A DNA stretch of 64,000 nt, from assembly GCF_000765475.1 (NCBI RefSeq), contig NZ_JRHO01000013.1:170700-234699 (forward strand), read 5' to 3'. The position numbers were made by a program, and so were the translations under genes. This document shows positions 29,134-38,106 of the stretch, in pieces. Position 1 is the first letter of the stretch. Each line of letters opens with the position of its first letter. Source of the stretch: Methanococcoides methylutens (lineage in GTDB: Archaea; Halobacteriota; Methanosarcinia; Methanosarcinales; Methanosarcinaceae). Under the pieces are notes generated by a model. It made no database searches, was not told the origin of the DNA, and worked only from the letters and a program-made list of their open reading frames with translations.

Positions 29134-29454
29134 ATGAGGAAAAATAAGGGTGCAAGCGGCAAAGCTTCCGATACTCCGGAAGTTACAAGAGTTCGTACCC
29201 CACGAAAGGATAAAAATGAGATCTTAGCAACTGTTGGTACATTGCTTGGTGGAAAAAGAGTCACATTACAATGCATGGATGGCGTTGTAAGGATGGGTAG
29301 GATCCCTGGTTCAAAGAAAAAAAGGATGTGGGTTCGCGAAGGCGATATTGTAATAGTTACTCCATGGTCTTTCCAGGATTCAAAAGCTGATGTGATCTGG
29401 AAGTACACAATGCCACAGGTAAACTGGCTTCAGCGCAAGGGCTACCTGAAATAA
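29134..29454 (+). CDS. Translation initiation factor aIF-1A
   Basis: 106 residues, a basic N-terminal tail then the OB fold: [41 protein letters not shown], then [11 protein letters not shown]. aIF-1A helps assemble the small-subunit initiation complex. The in-frame codons upstream (LANYRSN) lack a good start, so the ATG at 29134 is used. Confidence 0.93.
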   Translation: MRKNKGASGKASDTPEVTRVRTPRKDKNEILATVGTLLGGKRVTLQCMDGVVRMGRIPGSKKKRMWVREGDIVIVTPWSFQDSKADVIWKYTMPQVNWLQRKGYLK

Positions 29455-29486
29455 ATAATGAATGTATGATCATTCATTATTTCTTT
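29454..29486 (+). terminator. Hairpin terminator after aIF-1A
   Basis: AATAATGAATG-tatgat-CATTCATTATT is a perfect 11-bp stem overlapping the stop codon, followed by tcttttc. Confidence 0.6.
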
Positions 29487-29854
29487 TCATAATCTATTCC
29501 TATAATCTGTTTTCAGTATCAAATTTTATTTAATATAATTACTGATTCTCATTATTTTATTAAATTTAATAACCATGCCAGTAGCTATGCTCATATTTCA
29601 ACTAGATTGAGAAATACGGATGGATGGGAGATGCAGTTAATATATAAGGGGAGGTTTCACAATCAGACAAAAAAATATTGAAATAGAGATTGTAATTTAA
29701 AAATCCAATTCAAAATAAGAATCAACTAAATGAGCATCATTTAAATGCTAATTAGGATAAATAAGAACTAGCATAAACTAAAATTAACATCAAAAAAGTG
29801 ATAATGAAAGATCGAATAATACGACCTTCCACCATTGAGCTTATAAAGCTGTAA
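29487..29854. other. AT-rich intergenic region
   Basis: Nothing with coding, repeat or RNA-like character was found between the aIF-1A terminator and the convergent TRAM gene. Confidence 0.6.
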
Positions 29855-30046
29855 TTAAACGAGCTCGCCGAATGCGAACTTTCTCATGACCTTGGTAACT
29901 TTGATTGTTACTTCGTCGCCGACCTTTGCGCCTGGGACGAAAATTACGAAACCGCTTACTCTAGCGATTCCATCGCCTTCTCTTGCGATATCTTCAATTG
30001 TTACGTCGTATGTCTCGCCAGCTTCTACTGGTGCAGTGGATTCCAT
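29855..30046 (-). CDS. Small TRAM-domain RNA-binding protein
   Basis: 63 residues, nearly all a TRAM beta-barrel: GETYDVTIEDIAREGDGIARVSGFVIFVPGAKVGDEV and KVMRKFAFGEL. Solo TRAM proteins in methanogens bind RNA and some are cold-responsive chaperones. The ATG at 30046 is chosen because family members begin just before the TRAM fold; a longer in-frame version from 30151 would add a hydrophobic stretch. A TATA box (GAATATATAG, near 30160) then gives an mRNA leader of roughly 90 bases. Confidence 0.8.
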   Translation of the reverse strand: MESTAPVEAGETYDVTIEDIAREGDGIARVSGFVIFVPGAKVGDEVTIKVTKVMRKFAFGELV

Positions 30047-30430
30047 GTTATTGAACAAATATTTCACTTCCTTTAAAGTGCTTAAAAAGATAATAACCAG
30101 ACTAGTAAACATAAGGAGAAATAGCAAAACAGTTAAAGCAATACCATCCAAACCTATATATTCATCAAAGCAGCGTTAATCCTCTAAAAGCAATCTAAAA
30201 ACACCTTATTTACATATAAAGCTTTTGGATAATATTATCGCCATCAACTGAAAAGAAACATATCGATAATTTCTGTTTTGACTTATCTTAATTAGTTATT
30301 TAAAGGCAAATCTAAAAAACTAGAATAAATTAGAAATTCTTTTATACAATGGCTATTGATAGATTAGAATGTTCAACATATCACATATTTAAAAAATCAA
30401 ATACATAGAGTATTGGGGAGATTTATACAG

Positions 30431-30637
30431 ATGGAATCTAAATACTATTCATATAGTCTGATAATATTAGCATATGCTTCACTTGGTTTACTAGCAGAAA
30501 TACTCATTCATTTGGAAATAAATGCAATGAGATTCGGGGTGAGCGTATTCCTTGAAAGGAACACATACCTTATAATAGCTCCTTTAATGGTCATGATAGG
30601 ATATGCTGCAGTTAAGAAGCTTAAATTAGCTGAGTAA
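30431..30637 (+). CDS. Small two-helix membrane protein
   Basis: 68 residues from ATG 30431, with GGGGAG about ten bases upstream. Two hydrophobic segments (about 8-27 and 43-62) flank a turn with HLEINAMRFGVSVFLERN, and a basic end KKLKLAE. The topology resembles small phosphate-starvation-inducible PsiE-like proteins, but this is not secure. A terminator hairpin follows. Confidence 0.6.
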   Translation: MESKYYSYSLIILAYASLGLLAEILIHLEINAMRFGVSVFLERNTYLIIAPLMVMIGYAAVKKLKLAE

Positions 30638-30639
30638 GA

Positions 30640-30675
30640 TCAAGGACTCATTCCTTGACCATGATTTTATTGTTT
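30640..30675 (+). terminator. Hairpin terminator after the small membrane gene
   Basis: TCAAGGA-ctcat-TCCTTGA, a 7-bp stem, then a T-rich stretch. Confidence 0.55.
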
Positions 30676-31097
30676 ATTTAACTTTATAAATTCCCTCATA
30701 TCTACATTATATGTAACTTAATTCTTATTCTGACAATTGATCATTCTGATATTTACTTCTATTTTAGTAATCCAGATGTCGACCATCCTATTGTAATCCC
30801 TATAAATAGCTTAATAGAAAAACTATAGAATGGTATTATTGTGTAGCAGATGCTGTATTTGCTATAAAGGGGGGAAAGACAGGATCAAAGAATCCGCAGA
30901 AGCATACATAAGTTGTATAGGCCCCTCGATCTCATTGAAGGCTCAGACACAATTTATTTTTCTTTTTGAAAACACATTAATTTATGCATTATCTATGTTT
31001 CTGCTTTATTTTGTAGTGTTGCAAATAACGCATAGATACATGCATAGATGGATGTATAAATATGGATCTAAATAGAGATATAAATTCCTACAAAAAA
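30676..31097. other. Mostly non-coding gap with one doubtful ORF
   Basis: An 81-codon frame (30830-31075, +) has a Cys-rich start and one hydrophobic helix but no ribosome site or recognisable motif. Otherwise nothing is seen. Confidence 0.4.
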
Positions 31098-32441
31098 TTA
31101 ACATAGGGGCTTTATTTTCGATAATATCATATCTGATAAATCCACTCTCTGCTTAAACTCAGTTTCAAGCATGAGATCTTTAACTAATTGTTCGGCCTCT
31201 GGATCATTGATAAGAATTAACATATCGCTGAAATATTCCGGAATATAGTATCTTGTATTTCCAGCCTCTATCGCATTCCTGCATTCATTCCTTATCTGGT
31301 CATCAAAATATTCTGCTTCATGACAGAGGAGTTTGAGAATCAGTTCAACTACGTCCTGTTCCTTCTCAAGGACAGCCATGCCCACAAAAGGAGGAATAAA
31401 TATACTTAAGAAAGAGAATGTACGATTTATTGAATTCTCAGGATCATACCAGATTTGAAGCTCATCCAGGATTTCACAATTCTTCTGCTCCCTCAATGGA
31501 TTGGAAACAGGATGGTTCTCAAAGACAGCAAGAATGCTCTGGAAAGTTTCTTTTAGTTCCTGGAAGATCACATCCCGGTCCAATAAGTTAGCTGGCTCAA
31601 GATGTTTCCAGCCCGGAGCAAAATAGAAGGGAACAACAAAGGCCTCCTCATCGGTGGCCGGGTAATAAAGTGTGCCAGATTCCCCTGTAACAATATCGAA
31701 ATAAGGTATCCTTAATCTAAGACTATAACGGGCATTTTCCAGGGATGAAATGTTGATGACGATCTTATCTGCACCTTCACCTTTGGCACTGAATGTACGC
31801 TCAGGTTCACTGTTCAGCTTAAGCAATGGATATTGCGTTTCATGTATGCTGAGCTTAGCCTCAAGCATAACAAAGTTCAATGGAGCTGCCGGCAAGGAAT
31901 AATCAATTGTGGTGTCAGGTTCCCACTCTTCGACCTCCAGGAAGATCTCCTCTACAATAACTGATCCGGAACCTGTATTGGCCAGTATGAAATGTATTTC
32001 ATTGTCCCCCTGGGGGTAATCCAGAGCTAAAGTAGGCCTGATCATCCTGAGGCATGAAGACTCCTTTTTCTCCATTAATAATTGCCTTAGAAGAGATATC
32101 TCATTTGCGATCTCATCCATTTGAATATTATAGGACCTCAATTCGTTCTCAAATGAACTGGTCGAATTCTGAATACTGATTAGCATTTCGATAGCATCAG
32201 AATAATTCCTGCCCATGCCCTGTTCTTCCCCGAAGGTACGCCTTATGGTAGAAGCAAGTACAGTACCCAGAAGAGGTACAGGCATTTTACGAACCTCCTC
32301 ACAAATAATGTTCAAAGCCACCTCGCCAGTTGATTCTTTCAATTTCTGTGGAAGGTTCTTAAGCATAGAACCAATGTAATTCTGAGCCGACGAAATTATC
32401 GATTCCTTAGAAACGTCCCTTTCTTTCAGATTACCAGACAT
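31098..32441 (-). CDS. Uncharacterised protein, 447 residues
   Basis: Not recognised. The N-terminal third is helical with a coiled-coil-like stretch (about 80-120, SFENELRSYNIQMDEIANEISLLRQLL in part). The middle (about 130-260) looks beta-rich (TLALDYPQGDNEIHFILANTGSGSVIVEE), and the C-terminal part is helical. No signal peptide or membrane helix, so probably cytosolic. Codon use looks like its neighbours and the frame is long, so it is real. Confidence 0.65.
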   Translation of the reverse strand: MSGNLKERDVSKESIISSAQNYIGSMLKNLPQKLKESTGEVALNIICEEVRKMPVPLLGTVLASTIRRTFGEEQGMGRNYSDAIEMLISIQNSTSSFENELRSYNIQMDEIANEISLLRQLLMEKKESSCLRMIRPTLALDYPQGDNEIHFILANTGSGSVIVEEIFLEVEEWEPDTTIDYSLPAAPLNFVMLEAKLSIHETQYPLLKLNSEPERTFSAKGEGADKIVINISSLENARYSLRLRIPYFDIVTGESGTLYYPATDEEAFVVPFYFAPGWKHLEPANLLDRDVIFQELKETFQSILAVFENHPVSNPLREQKNCEILDELQIWYDPENSINRTFSFLSIFIPPFVGMAVLEKEQDVVELILKLLCHEAEYFDDQIRNECRNAIEAGNTRYYIPEYFSDMLILINDPEAEQLVKDLMLETEFKQRVDLSDMILSKIKPLC

Positions 32442-32592
32442 ATTATTCCCCTTTTTTATTTTAGTGGGAAACTATATACCATTTCGTCCGGGAACGTCAA
32501 ATTTAAAATGAAAATTGAGGATAAATTTAAAGTGAATTTAAGTTAAAATGAGGAAAAATTAAGAAACTTATAGTGATAACATCAACAAAAAA

Positions 32593-33171
32593 TCAATCCC
32601 TTTTGACCACTGCATGCCACCACACGTATTCAAATTCATCTAATAATAATTGGTCTTTATCTTCATTAGTAGTGAAATTATTCCAATCGATATGGGTGGC
32701 CAGATCAAAATTTATTTCAGTGTGAAATATCTTCATCATTGTACGACTACCCCTTGCAGTCAGCGAGATCGAGCTGCCGGTAAATACAATATTTGTCTCA
32801 TTCAACTCTTCTTGATGATCAAGAACTACAGGCATGATCTCAAAAATTGAATTGATCATTGCATTACGCAAATGTTCGTTATCAGAATATGTCCTTTTTT
32901 CAAGGCCGATAACTACTGCATCAATGTCTTCGTAGTAACTTATTCCAACTATCCTCACCTCAGAATCAAGTGATACTTCAGTTAATTCTGACATCAAAGT
33001 GTCTTCTATGGTTGGCATTTTGTTTTGTGTAGATCCAGCTACCCCTCTTATGGATTCTGATGCATCATCCGTATCAATTAAAGTTACTGTAGTAAGCAAC
33101 AGAATCACAATTGCCATACATGATATTAATTTGAAGACTGGCCTCATCGATTTAGTACCCCACATATTCAT
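32593..33171 (-). CDS. Uncharacterised exported or membrane-anchored protein, 192 residues
   Basis: One N-terminal hydrophobic segment (about 13-30: FKLISCMAIVILLLTTVTLI) after basic residues suggests a signal peptide or anchor; ATG at 33147 (MRPVFK) may be the true start. The exposed part has an acidic, mixed alpha-beta character with no recognised domain. Same strand as the 447-residue protein, 150 bases upstream of it. Confidence 0.6.
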   Translation of the reverse strand: MNMWGTKSMRPVFKLISCMAIVILLLTTVTLIDTDDASESIRGVAGSTQNKMPTIEDTLMSELTEVSLDSEVRIVGISYYEDIDAVVIGLEKRTYSDNEHLRNAMINSIFEIMPVVLDHQEELNETNIVFTGSSISLTARGSRTMMKIFHTEINFDLATHIDWNNFTTNEDKDQLLLDEFEYVWWHAVVKRD

Positions 33172-33359
33172 CGGTAAAATTAGCTAAAACTTTTATAAGT
33201 ATTTATATTTTGCTATTGAAAAATCGAATAGATGTACAATACGACACATGGAACCAAAATTAGTCCTTTTTGTCAATGATCTGAAGCAAATAGGAAAACA
33301 CACATTATACACAATCCTTAAGTGATGCAGCAAATAAAAAAAATGAACATGCTTTCAGA

Positions 33360-34200
33360 ACAAAAATGATAAGCATCCTGCAATCACAAATGGATGAAGG
33401 TCACTGAAGAACCAGTGATTAATATAACGTTGACTCTGCTACAGGAAGCTGAGATTGAGACAGTAATCGCAATGCTGGAGGGTGTGAAGGAGATGTATGA
33501 GAAGATGAACAATGACTAACTTTCATTGAAATGGGTCGAAACATTAGATGAAAATATTCATATATTAAAAACATCTTTGTAGTTTATTAATATTTTGCAT
33601 AAGTATCATTTTAGTTGATTCCGATAACAATACACTGAAGAATAACGACATGAGCTACAGCAGATTAAAAGGGATCTGGTTATGGAAGTCCAGCAATAAT
33701 ATTTTGCAAAATAATACTGCCATCGGTTCCGTTTTATTAATCCAACGTGAGAGCACCAGGCATGTCACAAATTCAATCCACGCCATTTTCAGAAAAACCA
33801 CTTACCGAAGGTGACTCTATAACGCTTCCGATTGTCAAAGTCGGCACCAAGACTTGCAGCGCAGGCGGTAAATAATTCACACTCACGAAGTGTGCACTTG
33901 TATCCGGTGCAGGGTCATGGAAAGCCATTACCTATGGAGTTTGTGCTATTCTTGGTATAATTCTCAACTTACTTTATGATACAATTGCGTGTTTGGTAAA
34001 ATTATCTCAATTAAAGCAGATGTTAAGGATACTTCTAGGTGGCTTGACAAGCATTAATCAAAATTGAAAAATCAACTGCAATATAATCTCGAGATTGTTG
34101 GAGAATTTCTTGAGAAGGAAATGGTATACAAGATTGAAAATGGTCTATTCCTTCAGTGAAAGACTCCACAATTGTCAGGAAGATATGGTTGCAAGAGGCA
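33360..34200 (+). pseudogene. Decayed gene relics, probably from a provirus, beside tRNA-Gln
   Basis: Several short frames with protein-like composition but stops and shifts between them: LLQEAEIETVIAMLEGVKEMYEKMNND (ends 33519); a 37-codon start MSQIQSTPFSEKPLTEGD (33762 on); AGSWKAITYGVCAILGIILNLLYD; and ISIKADVKDTSRWLDKH then LKNQLQYNLEIVGEFLEKEM (to about 34158). The last resembles HK97-type tail-component (gp10-like) N termini. Position next to a tRNA gene fits a decayed integrated virus. Individual boundaries are uncertain. Confidence 0.4.
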
Positions 34201-34333
34201 TACGATTATAATCGTAGAATTATATATGCCAAGATATATGCATATTATAGAATAAGTGAAAATCATACGATAATCTGTATATAAAAAATAACTCAAAAAT
34301 TAGTATTGAAAAACGAGACTACCTAAAAGAAAT
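34201..34333. other. AT-rich gap before tRNA-Gln
   Basis: No gene seen. It contains the short repeat atcgtagaattatatatgcc / gatatatgcatattatag, possibly part of an old integration boundary. Confidence 0.4.
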
Positions 34334-34409
34334 TGGTAGCCCGGCACGGATTCGAACCGAAGTTGCGGGATCCAGAGTCCTGCATGATTGACCACTACAC
34401 TACCGGGCT
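34334..34409 (-). tRNA. tRNA-Gln (anticodon CTG)
   Basis: Acceptor AGCCCGG (34409-34403) pairs with CCGGGCT (34344-34338), followed by discriminator A and an encoded CCA (34336-34334). The anticodon loop CTCTGGA carries CTG for glutamine. T-arm CGGTTCGAATCCG is standard. The D-arm is in the expected place. No intron. Confidence 0.92.
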
Positions 34410-34477
34410 GCTTATGATTGCAGCTCCTACATAGTAATTCTAATTAATAAAGGTATCGGGTGGTGCTTAAATAAGGC

Positions 34478-34879
34478 TCACAGATCGTCAGGATTCTCGT
34501 CCAGAATGGCTGTCATCCACCATCTTGCCATATCCATAAGATCGTGGCTGAACTGGCTTGATAATCGATACTTGTGGTTCTTGTTAGTGATCATGCCGGC
34601 ACCAAGCAGCTTGTTTCGCATTGCGTAGAACGATGCACGGCCTATGTCAAGCTCTTTTATGACATCCTGCCATTCGCTGGTCTTGATAGGATTGCCCGCC
34701 TTCTGGCGTTCTTCGACCATTATCAGGAACTTCTGCCCGCGCATGGCTGTGGCATCTTCCTGGAAAAGACGGCGCATAAGGCTAAAATAAGGATCTCTGG
34801 AGCGAGTTATGCGCGCATTTGTATCGGAACGTATCATTAAGGTCGTAGAGGTTCTGGGAGCATCTTTTACAGATACCAT
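34478..34879 (-). CDS. Winged-helix DNA-binding protein
   Basis: 133 residues. The segment WQDVIKELDIGRASFYAMRNKLLGAGMITNKNHKYRLS is a recognition helix plus wing of a winged helix. The N-terminal part has many basic residues. It probably regulates transcription; partner genes are unknown. It sits between tRNA-Gln and a DUF2551 gene in the same orientation, 27 bases downstream of the latter. Confidence 0.65.
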   Translation of the reverse strand: MVSVKDAPRTSTTLMIRSDTNARITRSRDPYFSLMRRLFQEDATAMRGQKFLIMVEERQKAGNPIKTSEWQDVIKELDIGRASFYAMRNKLLGAGMITNKNHKYRLSSQFSHDLMDMARWWMTAILDENPDDL

Positions 34880-34906
34880 TTAAGATCAAAGCCTGCTGAT
34901 CAAAGA

Positions 34907-35227
34907 TCAGCTTGCGGCAATCCCCTTAGAACTAAGCTCTGACTGTAAAAGATCAGCATATTCTTCCTTTAAAGAATAAACTGTAGGGGTCTTGTAAGAT
35001 TCCTTATGGGATCTGAGAATTCCCAGCTTTGAATGTATGTAGCCCACCATTGAAGCAACTGCACTTCTGGAAACATCATACTTTTTAGTGATGGTCTTGT
35101 GTAATTCATCTACAGTAGACTTCTTTAAGTTTAAAAATAATGATAGGACGTAGCTCCTAAGTCCATTAACATCCAGTTCAATAAATTTCTCAAGTCGGTC
35201 TTTAATTTTAGATCGAATAGATGCCAT
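34907..35227 (-). CDS. DUF2551 family winged-helix-like protein
   Basis: 106 residues from ATG 35227, preceded by GGGAG; the longer frame from 35260 lacks a good start. The pattern IKDRLEKFIELDVNGLRSYVLSLFL, STVDELHKTITKKYDVSRSAVASMVGYIHSKLGIL matches the methanogen-restricted DUF2551 family, thought to be DNA-binding. The pairing with the winged-helix gene suggests a small regulatory operon. Confidence 0.7.
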   Translation of the reverse strand: MASIRSKIKDRLEKFIELDVNGLRSYVLSLFLNLKKSTVDELHKTITKKYDVSRSAVASMVGYIHSKLGILRSHKESYKTPTVYSLKEEYADLLQSELSSKGIAAS

Positions 35228-35344
35228 GATATGTATTCTCCCTAAAGAACAGTAACACATATTATGTAGATAGCAGTATATATATCTTTGTAAAATAATA
35301 ACGCAAAATTGGTATCAGAATAATTAATTCATAAGGGGATTATA

Positions 35345-35884
35345 ATGACCACTCCGGATACTCGAAATTATAGTTACGATCTGAAAGAAAATCTACTTTA
35401 CGCAGGAGACCAACAGGTGCCTGCTTATGAGCTGGAGGAAAATGAGATAGGCACTTGTGGCAATTGTGAATCTACCATCATAAGTCTCAGTTATCATGAA
35501 ACAGATGACGAATTCATTGTTGCAGGCAAATGTACGAATTGTGGAATTCTCTCCGCAAACATCTATGATCCTGGCTGGAACTGGGTCTGTGAAATCGCCA
35601 TCCCTCACTTTTCCAGATCTGTCTCTGAAAACAATACCGATGAACTATCTGGAACACGACTTAATGCTCAAGGTCCAAAAAATGCAGAAATGCCTGAAAT
35701 TGATGGCCTGAAACTATTGAACAGCATCCCTATGAAACAGATAGAGGCTATTTTTTCACCCACAGAGATCACAGCACTTTTTGCACGTGCGAAAGGTGAG
35801 GAATGTATAAGACAATATCTCTATAATGCCAGAAAGAAGTATCAAACTTTTGAAGACGTCTTTGGAGTTAAGCTCACAATTTAA
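35345..35884 (+). CDS. Uncharacterised protein with zinc ribbon
   Basis: 179 residues, GGGG a few bases before the ATG. Two CxxC knuckles (CGNC at about 38, CTNC at about 63) form a zinc ribbon. The C terminus has a basic helical stretch (TEITALFARAKGEECIRQYLYNARKKYQTFEDVFG). Family not recognised. Divergent from the DUF2551 gene, sharing a promoter region. Confidence 0.6.
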   Translation: MTTPDTRNYSYDLKENLLYAGDQQVPAYELEENEIGTCGNCESTIISLSYHETDDEFIVAGKCTNCGILSANIYDPGWNWVCEIAIPHFSRSVSENNTDELSGTRLNAQGPKNAEMPEIDGLKLLNSIPMKQIEAIFSPTEITALFARAKGEECIRQYLYNARKKYQTFEDVFGVKLTI

Positions 35885-36640
35885 AATTTGACATATAGTT
35901 TCACTTTTGGGAAATGAAAATATACGAATAGTTCTAATGTAATAATATAATATTACGATAATTAATTTAAAAATATAATTTAAATTTATTACTTAATTAT
36001 ATACTAAGTAATAAATTAAACTAGGAACTGATTTATTTAATTGCAACTGTTTACATATGACCAAACAAAATAAACATAATTAATTTTCTAGATGAGAAAC
36101 AAAGATCAAATATCAGATTATTATAATGGCTACAAAATTTAAAAAAGTTGTCCAATTTAACTCTATGTTTTTTTAAACACTTTCAAATTGCAGAGTGTAT
36201 ATGTTACAGACTAAAAAATGGTAAAAACACATAGGCATATTTTTAAAAAATAATTAAGGATATTTTGTTAACTACAAGAAAAAGAGGAAGAAAAGAATGT
36301 TTTTACTAAAATCTAACTCAAAAAAAGAAGTGATGATTTAGTATTAAAAGATCTCACTTTTTGCTTATTGCTCCAATAGAGCAATTAACTATGGGCAAAA
36401 ATATCTATGCTTTTTCGGTATAACATTGAATGCAACCTATACCAGTTGTAATCTGAAAAACCATAGAAAAACATAGTCGTTTTTGAGTAATAATAGACCA
36501 AATTTGAAGATATAATTGAAAAAATTCAAACAAATTAGATCTGCTTAATGATCATGCCTGGAATGACTGAGAGATTAAAAATTGAAAACTCCTTTCACAT
36601 AGTATATGTGTATAAGTTGGAGTAATATTCCTATTATGCA
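35885..36640. other. AT-rich non-coding stretch (first part of the gap)
   Basis: Very AT-rich, no credible ORF. A TATA-like run (tagtatatgtgtataag) lies at about 36599-36616, placed to drive the candidate RNA that follows. Confidence 0.5.
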
Positions 36641-36835
36641 TTTCTTGATTATTTTTTGCAGAGAATAGGGGGTCTGCAAGTCACAAACCGCATATTCTTA
36701 TAGTATTTAGAATTGTCCTGTTTGGAAAAGTTCCCGATTAAGCACCTGCGTGGACTCCATTCCTATATTGTATGTGAATGGTCTTCGTATGCAGTTTGTT
36801 GAGATCTACTCCGAACAAAGGAGCGCTTTTTAGCT
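36641..36835 (+). ncRNA. Candidate structured RNA in an AT-rich gap
   Basis: An island of more balanced composition within about 2 kb of AT-rich DNA. A closing helix pairs 36683-36693 (ACAAACCGCAT) with 36789-36799 (ATGCAGTTTGT), one mismatch. Inside lie GGAA/TTCC (36724-36727 with 36731-36734), GTCC/GGAC (36715-36718 with 36752-36755) and CCATTC/GAATGG (36757-36762 with 36776-36781). A CTCC/GGAG stem (36809-36812 with 36820-36823) then a T run looks like a terminator. A TATA-like element lies about 35 bases upstream. No known RNA family is recognised. Confidence 0.45.
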
Positions 36836-38106
36836 AAAGTTAATAATTAAGTTAAAAATATCTCGATTAGATTATCTAAATAATTGATTACTTTCACTAG
36901 AAATACTGAAAACTTAAAATTTTTAGCTAAAATTTGCTATGTTTATTAGAGTCTTTTTGAAGCGGCACCTATAGACTCAGTAAGTAATAAAGTATTATAT
37001 AAAAATAGGCATATAATAATAACTTTTGTAAAAATGTATTGTATAATATATATTATAAAAAATAAGTTTCTAAATTACTAATAATGCAATACTTATTATA
37101 GCTACAAAAATAAGTTTTATAATGTACTTATCTTAATATCTATAGTTTATAATATACTAAATAATGACTATACGTTTTAAAAGATAATAAATAGCATAGC
37201 AAATTAAAAATATAGTAAAAAGTAATTATTATAAAGTAACTATTATATAGTATATAATTTAAAGTATACTAAAAATAATAGCCAGTCCTATGTAAATTTT
37301 ATAGATCAGTTATCTATACGAATCAAGGCATTTTCAAATCAAAACCTATACACTATTCAAGTTATAAAATAATAAATAAATATAGGCATATAAAATTAAA
37401 ACCATTATTTTAAAAATGACTAAATTCAACGTTTACTTAACAAATTTACACATTACCAAAGTTAAATAATAATAAATTGATTTATTTTGATTTAATTAAT
37501 ATATATATATGTGTGTGTGTATGTGTGTGTAAATATCTTATTATATGGTTAAAGATCCCCATAGAGATTCTTATTAAAATTGTAACAAATGCTATTGCAA
37601 TTCAACATATATAGTTTACAACATACATCAAAAAGTGATGTCTTTTAATATCATATTCCATAAATATAAATATTGGCAATAAATTAAATAATATGTTTAA
37701 AAGTATATAATAAAAAGCATTCATTAAATATTAAATATATTAATTAAATAACATAAGATAAATAAATATTATTTTTTAAAAATATAATCATAATTGTATA
37801 AATTATATGAAAAATATAATTAATAGTATTTAATTAAATATACATATTGATTTATAATTAAATAAAGGCTAACTATATAATGTAAATACTAAATAGTATA
37901 TAACTGTAAGTGTACTATTATTTTCAGTACCATAAGGTGCCAACAACTCATCGTTTTTTACCTTTTGTTTTTAAGAATGTACAAATGTATAGCTATGCCC
38001 TCACAAATATGAGGATGGCTGACCTTGAAATTAGATGGAAAGTAACTATATACCAGGCAAATAAATATTGATTAATACTGGCAAAGTTGGAGATGGGGGG
38101 GCTATA
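36836..38106. other. AT-rich non-coding stretch (second part of the gap)
   Basis: Low-complexity AT sequence dominated by ATA/TAA motifs with a short TG repeat near 37510. No gene, tRNA or ORB-like repeat was found, and no orc1/cdc6 gene is nearby, so it is not supported as an origin. Confidence 0.5.

Noticed and set aside
30830..31075. 81-codon frame with Cys-rich start and one helix
   Set aside because: No ribosome site, no recognisable motif, and low-complexity context; left as part of a gap.
37500..37535. TG dinucleotide run as a functional repeat
   Set aside because: Short and irregular, consistent with simple-sequence drift in AT-rich DNA.
35885..38106. AT-rich gap as a replication origin
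   Set aside because: No orc1/cdc6 gene, and no ORB-like repeats were found.
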